From contig CM043963.1 in NCBI GenBank assembly GCA_014529385.2, forward strand, positions 93,243,912 to 93,307,911: 64,000 nucleotides of DNA, written 5' to 3'. The stretch comes from Adiantum capillus-veneris. Lineage: Eukaryota; Streptophyta; Polypodiopsida; Polypodiales; Pteridaceae. Below are positions 21,577 through 34,200 of this stretch, piece by piece. The notes beneath the pieces were generated by a model that saw nothing but the letters and a program-made list of their open reading frames with translations, did not search any database and was not told the DNA's origin. How positions within the stretch are numbered: position 1 is the stretch's first letter; every line of letters begins with the position of its first letter. Made by a program: the position numbers and the translations under genes.

Positions 21577-24500
21577 ATGGCTAGATCACACGACACTGCT
21601 CTTTACAATATCAAGAAGCTGGACGGAACCAATTTCCCATTGTGGAAGAAGCAGATTTGGCACGTGTTGGTACAAAAGAAGCAGATAAAACCTATAAAGC
21701 TCAAGGGGATAAAACCAGAAGATATGGACGAAGATGAATGGAGCGAAATGGATGAATTGGCACTTTCTACCATTATGCTGACTTTGGCAGAAAGAGTTTA
21801 CTTCAATGTAGCAGACGAGATTTCGGCTTATCAAGCATGGTTAAAGCTGAGTGATCTTTATGAGAAGCAGAGTGCAGCTTCACAGGTATACTGGCTTAAG
21901 AAGCTTGTTGACTTGAAGATGAAAGAAGGGACACCTATGTCCAATCATCTGAATGAATTCAACACAATCTACAGTCAGTTGTCAGCTCAAGGTGTCAAGT
22001 TTGATGAACCTGTTAGAGCTATGTTCCTGTTGATCACATTGCCGAAAAGTTGGGACACTTTTCGCACAGCTTTGAGTAATTCTGCACCTCCAGATGGTTT
22101 GAACATAGAAGGTGTAGAAGGAAGTCTGCTTACTGAAGAAACCAATAGAAAGACAATGGACAAAGGCAAAGGAACAGCCTTAGTTGTCAGGGGAAGGACC
22201 AAAGAAAAGTACAAAGGTGGAAAGAGGAACCAATCTCGTAGCAAGTCCCGCAGTGCTAAAGGCAAGAGTGACATAGAATGCTACCATTGTGGCAAGAAGG
22301 GTCACATGAAAAGAGACTGCAGAGAATGGAAAGCAGAAAAAGGCAAAGAGAAAGCTGAAGACCATGGTGAGAAGAACAAGTCCTCAGTGAAGATTCAAGA
22401 AATAAATGTGACAAACACTGTTGCAGAGGATGAAAGTCTAGTGTCAGGAGACATCTACTTCTTGAAGAATACAATGGACTCAGCTCTTCTTACAGCATCT
22501 GATGGAAATGCACTGAGTGACTGGATTATAGACTCAGGGGCATCACTTCATGTGTCTCCAAACAAGGAGTGGTTTACCTCTTATGTGCCCACTAAAGATC
22601 ATGTTCGGCTAGGCAATGGGCAGACATGTGAGATCTTAGGTGTTGGAGATGTTCAATTGAAGTTTCAGAATGGCTCTTCTTTCACGCTGAAGAATGTGAG
22701 ACATGTTCCCGCAATTACAAAGAGCTTGATCAGCACAGGTTTACTTGATGATGCTGGCTACGTCACCACTTTTGGACAGAACATGTGGAAGATATCCAAG
22801 GGTTCTATGACAGTAGCACATGGAGTAAAGTCTGGAGGACTTTACATGATTTATGTATCAAATGTCTCTAAAAATGTAATCAATGTAACCGAGCAGCCGA
22901 ACGTTTCTTTGTGGCATAGCCGGTTAGGACATATGTCCAAGAAGGGAATGGAAATCTTGTCTCGTTCTGGTTATTTGCCTGGCCTTTTATTTAATGATTT
23001 TGAATTATGTGAACATTGTCTGTATGGTGAGCAAACACAGCAGCCACATAAGCATAGAAGCAATAGAAGAGATACACAGTTGGCACTTGTTCATAGTGAT
23101 TTGTGTGGACCTATGCCTAACCTATCTCTAGGGGGAGCTTCTTACTTTATGACATTTATAGATGATTACTCGAGGAAAGTATGGGTTTACTTTCTCAAGC
23201 ACAAGGATGAAGCGTTTAGTGTTTTCAAAACGTTTGTGACACCTGTGGAGAATCAGAGTGGCAAGAAGCTTAAATGCTTACGCACTGACAATGGTGGAGA
23301 GTATGTTTCAAAGGGAACTTACTGCTCCTTAAAATCCTCCTCAAAATGGTGTTGCTGAGAGGATGAATAGGACCATACAAGAGAAGGTCAGAAGTATGTT
23401 GTCTAATGCACAACTGCCAAATGGGTTTTGGGCTGAAGCTGTATCAACAGCTGTTCATCTTGTAAATAGATCTGCTAGCAAGGTTTTGCAGAAGGATTCA
23501 GTGCCAGAGATGGTGTGGTCAAGCAAAATGCCCTCATACAAGCATCTCAGAGTCTTTGGCTATGAAGCATATACTCATGTTCCAAAGGAATTTAGGAACA
23601 AACTTGAGCCAAAGAGTAGAAAGTGCATCTTTCTAGGCTATGGTAATTCTGGTGAGATGGGGTACAGACTTTGGGATCCCGAATCCAGAAAGGTTGTCCG
23701 CAGCAATGATGTTCACTTTAATGAATCCAACTATCATTCTAAACGAGAGAGGGTTGAGGAGATTAGAAGAGTTATCTTCCAAGAAGATGGACCTGCACGT
23801 GCAAGACAAAATGTCAGGGCTCAAGAGGAGCAAGGACAGGATAGAGTGGAACCACAGGTTGTGGCTGAGCCTGAGCCACCTATTGTGCGTAGATCTGGAC
23901 GTATCACGCGACCTCCTGATAGGTTTGTTCCATCTATGAACTATGTCATGTTGGTTGATTGCAATGAGCCTTCATGTTACAAGGAAGCAGTGCAAATGAA
24001 GGACTCCGGGAATTGGCAATTGGCCATGCAGTTAGAGATGACAGCTCTGCATAAAAACAAGACATGGAAGCTATTTAAATTACCACAGGGCAAAAAGTCT
24101 CTACCTTGTAAATGGGTTTATAGGTATAAGATCACCGCTCATGATAGTCACCCAAAGTACAAAGCAAGGCTTGTTGCCAAGGGCTTTAAGCAAGAACAAG
24201 GCATTGACTTTGAGGAAGTCTTCTCTCCGGTGGTCAAGATGACTACATTGAGATGCTTTCTTGCATTGGTTGCCATATTAGATTTGGTGTTGCACCAAAT
24301 GGATGTCAAGACAGCGTTCTTGCATGGTGATTTAGATGTGGAAATTTACATGCAGCAGCCAGAAGGGTTTGTTGAGAAAGGAAAGGAAGATTGGGTATGC
24401 CAATTGTTAAAGAGTCTTTATGGCTTAAAACAATCACCGAGGGCATGGTACCATAAATTCCACAAGTTTATGCTTTCTCAAGGCTAAAAACGTAGTGAGT

Positions 24501-25519
24501 TCGATCACTGTCTATATACAAAGAAGGCTAAGGATGGTAGTTGGTTGATCCTTATTTTGTATGTGGATGACATGTTGATTGTTGGCAAGCACTTGGAAGA
24601 AATTTCAGCTTTGAAGTCAAAGATGGCAAAATCGTTTGACATGAAAGACATGGGTGAGGCAAGTCATATACTTGGTATGCGCATTGAAAGAGACAGATCA
24701 AAGAAGTTGATTTGATTATCTCAAACAGATTATATTGACAAGGTTTTGCAACGTTTCAATATGGAGAAGGGAAAGGCATTGAGTGTTCCATTGCCACCAT
24801 ATGTGAAACTTAGCAAACAAGATTGTCCTGTGTCTGAGGACGAACAGGCTGAAATGGATAAGATTCCATATGCGTCTACAGTGGGTAGTTTGATGTATGC
24901 AATGATTGCTACTCGCCCAGACATTGCATTTGCAGTGGGAGTAGTAAGTCGATACATGTCAAACCCAGGCAAGAAACATTGGGAGGTAGTGAAAGGAATA
25001 TTGAGATACCTAAAAGCTACAAAGAGTATGCGTATATGCTATGGGAGTCAGGAGCTAAGTGTAAAGGGTTTTACAGACTCAGATTATGCAGGTGACTTAG
25101 ACAGCCGAAGGTCTACGTCAGGGTATGTCTTTACATTGGCTGGTGCAGCAGTATCATGGCGTTCTAGATTACAAGATTGTGTTACTCAGTCTACTACAGA
25201 GGCTGAATATGTTGCAGCATTAGAGGCATGCAAAGAATCAATTTGGCTTAATCGACTAGTAACAGATTTGGGAATCAAAGAAGAGATGCCTGTGTTATAT
25301 TGTGATAGTCAAAGTGCTATACAATTGGCTCGCAATCCAGTTTATCACTCAAAGACAAAGCATGTGGATGTGAAGTATCATTTCATCAGGGAAATGCTCG
25401 AGGATAAGCAACTTCAGCTTGTCAAAGTTCACACCACAGAAAATCCTGCTGATCTACTTACAAAAGGACTTCCCTCAGAGAGATTTGCGCATTTTCGCAA
25501 GCAGTTAGGTGTAGGGTAG
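21577..25519 (+). pseudogene. Copia gag-pol polyprotein, three lesions
   Basis: Starts at ATG 21577. Gag shows a UBN2-type fold region (LDGTNFPLWKKQIW...) and a zinc knuckle CYHCGKKGHMKRDC near 22279-22320. Protease has DSGASLH near 22525. Integrase has HSRLGHMSKKGM and CEHCLYG (HHCC) and the core TDNGGEY. Reverse transcriptase begins near 24040 and has YVDD at 24560-24571. RNase H follows, ending at 25519. Lesions: a small deletion with frameshift in the integrase core near 23310-23360, which also leaves a stop in the downstream frame; a stop at 24485-24487 just before the YVDD region; and a stop near 24714. The copy cannot make a full polyprotein, but with near-identical LTRs it may have been mobilised in trans or decayed recently. 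Confidence 0.93.
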
Positions 25520-25608
25520 TACATCACTTCTCTACATCTCTTGTATATTAGCTTGTATAGTAGCTTCTCTCACACTTAAAGTACCACATTGGACTTTAAG
25601 TGGGAGGT

Positions 25609-25804
25609 TGTTGGGGTATAAAGCCCAATGTGGTCGCCCAGGTAAGTGGACGGGCCACCAGGTATGTACACATATTCTTTTGTAAAAACCTAATAAGAAC
25701 TCACGTACTGTGCTCTACACATTACAGTAGAGCGAGTTCACCATATCGTCGTGCTCTTCTTCTCGCACTCTCTCTCGCGTCGCACTTCCGCTCGTACTCC
25801 TTCA
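25609..25804 (+). repeat. Copia 3' LTR
   Basis: 196 bp, differing from the 5' LTR by a few substitutions and one 4-base indel. Confidence 0.93.
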
Positions 25805-26211
25805 TTGGGCCATCTTCAATCTCTTGGGTAAGGCTTCTTGGTTCTGCGCTTTCACATGCTTCGTCTTTACCTTCTGTTCTTCCCACAATTTATCCCAGAG
25901 CTCTATTTTTGACATGTCACAGGCAGGTGGGATATCTTCCTTTAAGTCTCTGCAACTTTCATATTGCCCAACACTATCCTAACCTTGTGGTGGGGGTCAA
26001 ATTCTCAAATCCCTGTTGGAATCAACAACTCGTATTGGCCTTCACCTTGCATCATGTGCTCTGTGTTCTCCCATATAGCACTAGTGAGGTCTTTGATGAA
26101 GACATCACTTTCACTAATCTGCTGTATGCGACCATCTACACATTATGAGATTGCCAAAATACATTCTTTACGAATGGCACGCATAATACTTTTCTTTTGA
26201 TCTGGCGTCAT

Positions 26212-26925
26212 ATTTGCACTGGACAATAAACAACAGCATATCAAATACAAATTCAATATGGTTATGAGTGACACTAACACTCTCACACTATTTCAGGCAA
26301 ACCCTTAACCACCACTTGAAGACTTTAAGAAATGTGCAAGGAAATATTGATAAAAATTGAAAACAATCTTCACTTAAAATTGCAATCTGTTACACGTGCA
26401 AAATGCAGATCAAAGAAGTGGTTTGTAAAAACTTAATTCAAATCAAACAATACATGTTAACAATCTGGCACATTTCAATATATATTGAATTTTTAACTTA
26501 TATTTTTCTCCGTGCGCACATGCTAGTTCAAACAAAGCACACACCGACTTAAAGACTTCAAAATAATTTAAAACATTGGAAGTATACAAATCGGACTAGC
26601 AAATTGTGTTCACACACTTTTTTACATAGAATTTATGTAAATGTAGCAATCAAAAAAGCGATGATAATTGATGCTCTTTAAAAAGATACAAAAGAATATT
26701 TAACATGTCAATTGTGTGCAAATTCTTTTTTACAAAGAATTTATGTAAATGAAGCATTAAAAATAGTGATAATGCTTGAGGTCGCCCTTAACCGGATTCT
26801 TTGTGATCATGTTTAGTGTAATCATGTAAATGTGTCAATAAGGCCTTGTGATCACACAAAATTTATCGTAATTACGTAAATATTAAATCCCTGATAAATA
26901 GTTATGGTTGTAAATGTAGCCATCG
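26212..26925. other. AT-rich noncoding DNA
   Basis: No gene seen. An imperfect tandem duplication of about 107 bases lies at roughly 26598-26790; both units contain TTTTTTACA(T/A)AGAATTTATGTAAATG. Confidence 0.5.
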
Positions 26926-27136
26926 TTTTGTGTTGTGCGCAGTGCAAGAGTGCTCGTTGCTTCTGTAGAGTGCTATGAAGAAGAGCTTCTTTATTGTGCT
27001 TCTTGCACAACATCTCTTCACAACAGCTCTTTGTTTGAGGGATTACTTTGCACATTGCATGTCTATCTCCATTCTGAGGTACGATATCGTTAAAAGCTTT
27101 TCAACCTAATGTCTATTCGGTGGGGAGAAAGAAATA

Positions 27137-27196
<60 letters not shown>

Positions 27197-27320
27197 AGCT
27201 AAGGAGAAGAGAGTGGAGAGTAATTTCTGAAGGTCCATCGGCTTCATATAAAGAAGGTCTTTTTCATAGCACTCTACAAAAGCAGAAGCATACCTGCATT
27301 GTGCACACCACAAAATGGTT
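26926..27320. repeat. Foldback repeat with a (GA)n centre
   Basis: 26926-27002 and 27245-27318 are imperfect inverted copies, sharing GTAGAGTGCTATGAA and CTTCTTTAT on opposite strands at roughly 80 percent by eye. A (GA)n run at about 27138-27190 lies between them. Confidence 0.6.
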
Positions 27321-27381
27321 GCTCCGCCTATGCCAAGTTGTAAACCTCTCTAATTGTTTGTTACCAAGAGCGTAGCCTTGT

Positions 27382-27393
27382 GCTCTGATACCA
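27382..27393 (-). other. Primer-binding-site-like sequence of an LTR remnant
   Basis: GCTCTGATACCA is the reverse complement of TGGTATCAGAGC, the initiator tRNA-Met primer-binding site, and is followed by CTGTTACA, like an LTR end on the minus strand. No retroviral coding region is attached, so only a fragment remains. Confidence 0.45.
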
Positions 27394-27625
27394 CTGTTAC
27401 ATCCGTGTAAGAGTGAGCATTTTCCTTTTGCACGTATTTATTTATAGATTTGTGCTCAAAATGAATACATACTGGTCGTCCGAACATAAATGGCCATAGC
27501 TCATAAAGAGCACTTAAATAATGAAATGTCTATATATATGTTATCCTTTTGCATAACCCTTAACTTTTTCCACCTTTCATCTGCAATAAATATATCATTT
27601 TTCATTTTCACACCCTCAATGGCCA

Positions 27626-28290
27626 TTGGGGATGAATATTTTTATGTGCAAAGTCCTTTGGGAAGCCTTACCTACTGGTGTGAAGATCCTAGCTAGACGT
27701 ATTGGTCTAGATAGGTGCTCACAATGCAGAACGACAAGGGAGGATATCTCACTTGTTCAAAGAGTGCCCGGCTATCTGGGGACTGGTAGGGAAGTATGCA
27801 AGTGGGTTCAAAAGTCTTGGAAGGTAGGGTTCAATAAGAACAATCTATTTGTGGGTGGGAAGGTATTCAAGAGTCAATTGCTACTTATTGGTCCACAAAT
27901 TTCGAGAGTACTACTACTTCAAATATGTGTGGAAGGCACGAATCTTTGAGAAATCCTTGAAGACAACTAGTTTCTTAATGATTATTCAAGAAAGAAGGGA
28001 ATCGATTGTTTTGCCATTGGGAAAAGAAGGAACTCTAAGGAATGGAGTAGGAAAATTGATGCCGAAACGACTAGGTAGTTGATGAGTCCTATCCAAGTCA
28101 ATGCTTTGCTTAGAATTTTACTAATACCTCTACCAATGTCCAGGGGTGGTCCCCCTATTAGCCAATGTATTTTGTCACGAGCATGATTGGAATTTGAAAC
28201 TTATTGGTTTCGCTAATATAATCCACTCACTATTGTCAGTTTTGCAAAAAATAGATTATTGACAAATTATGACAGTAATATGCAAAACTG
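27626..28290 (+). pseudogene. LINE 3' fragment (zinc-binding RT C-terminal region)
   Basis: The frame around 27650-28080 reads KVLWEALPTGVKILARRIG, a CxxC, then VCKWVQKSWKVGFNKNNLF and YYFKYVWKAR across small frameshifts. This is the zf-RVT region that ends plant L1-type reverse transcriptase ORFs. The same sequence family ends the LINE at 31364-33900 (ICKWIQKTWKIKFFKND), in opposite orientation. The RT core is missing. Confidence 0.7.
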
Positions 28291-31200
28291 ATGATTTACC
28301 TATTACCTGCTAGCTCTATGCTGCAAACATTGATTAATTCGAGTGGCAAATTCTATCTCTCTCGCTCTCTCTTTGGAGAAAGTAAGCCCTCCCACTTTGG
28401 CCCAATTTCCAGGAGGACAAACTGTGCCTCTCCCTCATTCAATTCTCTTAGCTCAGTCCACTTTCCGTCTCTGCCAGTTCCGTGCAGACTCTCACATGGA
28501 GCTAGATGATGAGATCTACCACGATGTCTAAGGTCCTAGATATCCTCTTGAACGTAGCAAAAAGAGAGCTCTCTCAAGATGATACTACCCTTTCTCAGCA
28601 AAGGCAAGGGAGCTCGACTACCAACTGATATATATATATATATATATATATAAATATATATATGTATGTATGTATATATCTTGCCTTTACCTGGAGCATA
28701 TACCTCCATCGTCCTCTGATGCCTTTGCCTTTGGATCTGTCTTCATTGCCCATGCCTAAACTAGCAAACCAAGGTGTTGCCCTGTCCCACCCTGCAAACA
28801 ATGGCTTGCCCACCTCTCTTGCAATGCTCTTGAACGCTTCATATTGTGTACAACCTACACCCAAGGCCTTTGCTCCAGACGAGCGCAAAAGAGATCGTGT
28901 GGACGTTGCATGCCTGAACGTCTTGCCTTCGTTGGCTTGAGCTGTGCGACCATCCCCAAACCTCCTTAGTATTTACACTTTCCCTTGCCACCGTCCGTCT
29001 TCTGCCCCACAAGTCCTACGTGCCTTCCCATACCTCAGCATGGTCTGTGGCTGCTTCTTTTGTTTCACGATGACTTCATGAGACCTACGCTCAACATCGC
29101 GTAGACAATGAGTCCTTCAATACAACAGATTGCAAAGAATATATCTCTCTCAAGGACTTGCTGACGTGCGGCCTCCCTCTCTCTCCCCTTTTCTCCCAAG
29201 GGATCTCCCAAGAATATTCCGTCTAATACAACTCGTTGGATCACTTATATCCTGCGCTGAGATGGGTTATTAAGAAGTTTCAAAACTTATATACTTCACC
29301 ATGGTCTAAAATAAATGGATATTTGAAGCCGTAGTCCATCATGGTTGTCGCAACTATAGATGTTTCATATTGCTTCTTGTTAGTTTGGTTGTTTGTCAGA
29401 TTGTATGTTCCGTTTGATGCTTTGTATCAGGTTCAGGGGTCCCTGTAAAACCTTGAACCTTATGAACTTATTGGGTTATGGAAGTGCTCTATGGCATGGT
29501 TGGTGAATGGAGTGGTTTGTTGTTAATATAATCACTCACATAGTGTGAATTTGGAAAAAAAAGAATGATTGACTACTTGAATCCTGTGCGGCGCAAGTCA
29601 AGTAGTCTCCTATGCAGCGGCATACCTCACATATATAGCGATAAATGAGGTCGACAGACAAATAAAATAGACACTCCTACTTCCCTCACTTCTGTATTAT
29701 TGTTGGGCGCTTTGCTGTCGGAGCGGTAGCAACAAGACTTAATTAGCAGCATTGCATCTACAGTCCATTAGCAGTTCAAGATACCAACCACAAATAACCA
29801 GTATCCCCTCTACATCATCATTAGAGAGTTTAAGACCTTACGGACAATTTGGGAATCACTAATGTCTAAAAGATTTGGCATATGGACAAATTTCAAATTG
29901 TTTTTTAAGGCCAAAGACTTCCACAAGGTAGTACTTGAAAAGCTCTTCGGAGCCATGCTCTCAAAACTTTGGCTAAGATTTGACCATGTGGTCAAATCTT
30001 AAGCTTGTTTTGTAAGTGAGAATTGGGAATTTCCCAAATTCACTAATATGGTGTTCGAGTCTCTATTCAGGAGACTGATGAGCGATATTTGGACATAAAA
30101 GAGGCAGATATTATAATTATAAACGAGCTATCCATGTTAACCCAAACAACTTTTTACCTTATCATAAGACAAAATGTCAACGTAACGAGCAGTACATTGG
30201 TAGATGCCTTCAATAACAAATGTGTTTTCTTGCTCTGTGATCTTGTCTAACTACCCCTAGTTTGTAGTTACACACGGGAGATTTGTAACACATGCCATAT
30301 AACAAGCTCGATCCACTGTCTACATGCACTTTGTACAAGATATCATGCTCTGTAAGACATGCAACGACGAACCTGAATTTCTTCAGTTCTTGACCGTTAT
30401 TTGTGAAAGAAAACCAGTTATAGATGAGATCTATTGTACCTTGGATGCATGTATTATAGATGAAGCACATGTGCATGACTACATCAACAACTCCACTCCG
30501 ATAATCTGTACTCACATATCAGACGTCCAATACTATAACAACCTTGCCTTGAATAAGTTGTACAATCAAACAACTGACATTACAAAAGTTAAAATGAAGA
30601 CAAACCGAGGCAACATAAATGTCCTTCTGTAGTGGCTTCTAGACCCTAAGCTCAAAGAGATTTGATCACAATTGTCATGCACTGCATGATCATTGAAAAC
30701 ATCGACTTGGAAATCGGTGTGGCAAACAGTGCAACATGCATTGTCAATTCCATAACACAGAAGGTGAAATTACATGTATCACTATCCTCATTCATTGTAC
30801 TGGGAATAAGTAAAAAAGAAGAAAGGAAAAATACAAATAACTATAAAAGAATTAAGGCAAAACACACTCAACATCCACCTTCAAAAATGGGAGCCGACGT
30901 TCTCCGCTGCCAGCCATTCGATGAAAAATTTCTTGTTGAAATACTTTTCATTTGCAAGAATTTAGCACGTATACTAGAAAAAACATTCATCATCAATAGA
31001 CAACCTCGCTTGGACATAATCTAATAATTGATGCACTTAACTTTGTTTCCTCACATAGACATTATAGCATTTTTCAAATGTATATCCCTTTCACGCAGTG
31101 CCGTCCTTGTCAAATCAGTCATGCTCTTGTTCCCTTTAGCGCTAAATACTAAATGTCAATTTGCATATATCCTGTTATATTTTTTCCTTTTTTTGCAAAA

Positions 31201-31330
31201 CTCACAATTGTGAGTGAATAGTATTAAGAACATCAAAATATACACCAACCTCGACCTCGGACCGAGCCTTGAGGGTCAAAGGACTACAAGTTTTCTGCTT
31301 GACATAGAGACCACAACTACTCCTAGGCTT
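28291..31330. other. Noncoding DNA without a supported gene
   Basis: Contains a (TA)n microsatellite at about 28628-28675, a perfect inverted repeat at 29974-30001 and several short open frames on both strands without recognisable domains. A 60-70 base stretch near 29265-29330 resembles 34505-34572, so a dispersed repeat is present. No gene is claimed. Confidence 0.5.
29974..30001. repeat. Perfect 13-bp inverted repeat
   Basis: TAAGATTTGACCA and its exact inverse are separated by two bases. There is no terminator context for a plant gene and no function is inferred. Confidence 0.8.
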
Positions 31331-31363
31331 TACTTATTACAAGATGTCATGTATTATTCTAGA

Positions 31364-33900
31364 TCAGTCCTCTGAGGCTTGTTTGCCTCCGATCATGTGG
31401 ATCGTCACTCTGCTCTCTTGTATTATTTCACCGAAGCTTGCCACAGCTAGATCCCCCTCAAACACACGGCGGTTCCTTGCTTGCCAAATATGGTGAAAGA
31501 AGTAGTACCTGATTATTTGAGTGCAGACAAGAAGAGCAGGACTTCCCAACCTGTTACTACCAAAGAACATATCATTCTTAAAGAACTTAATTTTCCATGT
31601 CTTTTGAATCCACTTGCATATTTTTTCAGCCATGCCACTGATTGCCTGACATCCTTTGAAAAAGGTGGGCTAGGTCTTCACTAGCTATTCTACACCCCGA
31701 GCAACGATCAGACCCGATTCCTCTTTCTTGTATCTTCACGCCCGTCTCGGCAGAGCACCCCACATCAGTTTCCACAAAAATATCTTCATATACTAATTAA
31801 GGCCACCTTGGCTTCCAGACATTCTCCATGACTCCCTCCCACCTTTTTTCCCTCCAGTGCCTCTTGCATAATTTTTTTAGGGGGCTACACCAATTAGCCT
31901 CATGCATTGATGCATGGTAAATGCCTTTAGAATGTGGTTTCCAAAAGAGGCTACTCCCGGGCCATCTCCAAGCGTCCCATTCAAAGTTGGATTCACAAAT
32001 TGGCATCACCACCTTATCAAGCTCTTTCATCACCCTATAGACTAGTAAGATCTCAAAGCCATTCAATTGAAATTGGGTGGCTAAAGAGTCAACAGTTTTT
32101 CAGCACTTCTTGTTACCATCCCATAATTGCTCAAGTCGAACGAGCCCCTTATTATTCACATTCCTGGCCATTTCTATCCAATAGGGGCTATGTGGCGGCC
32201 CCAATATTTTAGAGAGCCAAGGGGACTAGTGCAAAATGAGTTTTAAAGTATTTGGTTACTTCCCCCCATTCCAAAACCTCAGTTGCACTTTTGCACTTCC
32301 TCATTAGCTCCCCTGAGAGTCAACCAGATCTAAGATAAGACCACTTCGGGGCTAGAAGTTTATCGTGCATCAAAACCCCCTACAACTTTCCCCCTTTCGA
32401 TCCCAGTTTTACTGAATCAAGCATTTCCTTGGTCATGATAGCCCAAGCTTGGTCATGTTTAGCCAATGAGACCATAAACTTGGCACAAAGGGCCTCAGCA
32501 TGGGATACAAGGTGAAGAATGCCGAGCCCTCCTTGGTCTAACGAGCGAGCAACTACCTCCCATCTAGCCCACTTCCATGGCCGGGAGGTTTTCGTGTTGT
32601 TCTTCCAAAGAAACCTTTTCATTGGTTTTAAGAATTCTTTCCAATTACACTTAGCCATCTTGAGCACAGGGCTGAGAAAAGAAATATACGGGATCATAAA
32701 AGCATTAATCACTCTAATCCGGCTTTGGAAGGGGAGGAAAAAAAACTCCCATCTTCTCATTTTCGAACTTATTTTTTCGAGGACCCATTGAAATCTTTGC
32801 ATGTGGGTTACGTCCACCCCAACGGGGGCTCCAGGTGTTTGAATATACTCCCTTTTGAGATAATCTCTCCTGTCCAGACTGCAGGGTCAAAAGAGTCGTT
32901 CTCTGACAGGGATATTAGTATTGACTTCTCTATATTGCACTTGGATCCCGAGGCCACAACAAATGTTTGCACAATCTCCAGAGCTCTCCTGACAACTTGA
33001 GGACACGATGCCTTCAAGCCTTAGGCGTTTGCGAACATTTTGGCCAGTAGTTGGTCGTTACCTGGTAATGCCAGACCTTGAATCTCTCCCCTCGCAGCAC
33101 TGGCTTCGAGCATCGTAATGAGAGGATGCAACCCGATGACGAAAAGCAAGGGAATCAGGGGACATCCTTGCTTAATAGACCTTTTAACCTCAAAAGAGCC
33201 CACAATTCTCTCATTAAACAAGAGCTTTGATTGGTTGCATACGCCTAGTGTGTGTATGAGGCAATAAAGGCGAGGCCCAAAGCCTAGAGCTCCCATGACT
33301 TCTTCTATATATGACCATTCTATTCTATCATAGGCTTTGTCGAGGTCCAGCTGCAACAAGATGCACTCTTGCTTGGACAAGGATGCATACTCTATTCCTA
33401 CCATTGCTGCCAAGATATTGTCATATATAGATCTCCCTTTAATGAACCCGCGTTGATGAGGAGAGATGATCCGACTCAGGAGGGGAGCAAGTCTGAGATC
33501 TATCGCCTTGGCAATAATTTTGTATGCTACTAACATCATCGTAATGGGACGCCAATGTTTAAGTTGAGAGCAGCATATCTGTTTGGGGATGGGCTTGATA
33601 AGCCCTCTCTTAACACTTGCATCCAGAAACTCTTCGGAAACAACTTGATTGGACATCCCTCGACCCTTGAGATCATCCCAAAATTCCTTGAAGAATTCAA
33701 TTGTCAGTCCATCCCAACCGGGGGACTTTTCATTGCCAAGAGATTTTAATGCCGTTGAGCATTCCTCCTCAGAGAAGGCCTTTTCCATGTGGTTGGCTTC
33801 TTCCTGGGGAACCTTCTTTTCAACACTCCCAAGTAAAGACGCTCGGGATTCTTCCACTTCCTAAGATTGGGTCTCTGGCTGGCCGATAATCTGGCTGAGA
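31364..33900 (-). pseudogene. LINE (L1-type) reverse transcriptase, decayed and 5'-truncated
   Basis: Read on the minus strand from about 33900. An entry block has SPGWDGLTIEFFKEFW. The RT palm blocks include KHWRPITMMLVAYKIIAKAI, HQRGFIKGRSIYDNI, LLQLDLDKAYDRIEWSYI and KRSIKQGCPLIPLLFVI. The catalytic FADD position reads FANA followed by a stop, so polymerase activity is lost. Further pieces (33017-32808, 32817-32380, 32066-31797, 31633-31364) continue through the thumb-like region GWKxxxLSxxGR equivalents to the zf-RVT end. The endonuclease and ORF1 are absent, as usual for 5'-truncated LINEs. There are several frameshifts. Confidence 0.88.
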
Positions 33901-33957
33901 TGTCCTGTTATATTCTATTGATGCTATATAGCAAGGCCCACCAAGCAAGACTAGTTA

Positions 33958-34200
33958 GGCATGTGGAGTGGTCATAGAAGCATTAGTGGACAAAATATTT
34001 TCTTGACAAAAGCAAAGGCATCATGAGCAAGTAGACATATTGACGATAAGGCACAAAGATGATTGTGAGAATGTGCGAAGACAAATGCATTTTACAAAGT
34101 GAGTAGGCAATGTACAAAGAAGGATATGATTGAAGGTACACTAGGAGATGAGGGAGACGCATGGTTTCTATGAGGGAGAAGCATGGTTTTTCACATACGT
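33958..34200 (+). repeat. Dispersed repeat, copy 1 (copy 2 at about 50320-50705)
   Basis: It starts GGCATGTGGAGTGGTCATAG and runs through CAAATGCATTTTACAAAGTGA to a GGGAG...CATGGTT end. The second copy near 50320 is interrupted by a small Helitron. Together they define an empty and a filled site. Confidence 0.8.

Larger units (their letters stand above)
20286..25804 (+). mobile_element. Ty1-Copia LTR retrotransposon with very short LTRs
   Basis: The 5' LTR is 20286-20477 (192 bp) and the 3' LTR 25609-25804 (196 bp). Both start TGTTGGGGTATAAAG and end TCCTTCA. They differ at a handful of positions plus a 4-base indel, so the insertion is young. A perfect 5-base target duplication TTGGG flanks it (20281-20285 and 25805-25809). 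A primer-binding site complementary to initiator tRNA-Met (TGGTATCAGAGC, 20480-20491) and a purine tract before the 3' LTR (about 25598-25608) are present. The coding region is damaged. It inserted into the minus-strand kinase-like gene, whose frame is restored by removing it. Confidence 0.95.
18880..26211 (-). pseudogene. Protein-kinase-like gene, decayed, split by a MITE and a Copia element
   Basis: Reading the minus strand, an unrecognised N-terminal part starts near 26211 (MTPDQKKSIMRAIRK...). It has two stops and a frame change, then runs open through DLKEDIPPACDMSKIELWDKLW to the Copia insertion at 25804/20286. It resumes to the MITE at 20153/19870 and then enters a kinase domain. The kinase marks are GGGSFG (glycine loop), IFPYNNGGTVGDM (hinge region), HNDL (catalytic loop), IIDWG (DFG position), WIAPEL (APE) and SDIYALGYLFDML (subdomain IX). 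A one-base frameshift lies just after HNDL and a stop after PELYDP. The DWG in place of DFG is unusual. The catalytic residues are otherwise present, so the ancestor may have been active. I do not recognise the N-terminal part or the kinase subfamily. Confidence 0.6.

Noticed and set aside
28291..28940. Candidate gene with frames on both strands
   Set aside because: No domain, no consistent exon structure, and a (TA)n run inside; not supported.
30210..30632. Overlapping plus and minus frames of about 100 residues
   Set aside because: Neither shows a recognisable domain; probably chance in AT-rich DNA.
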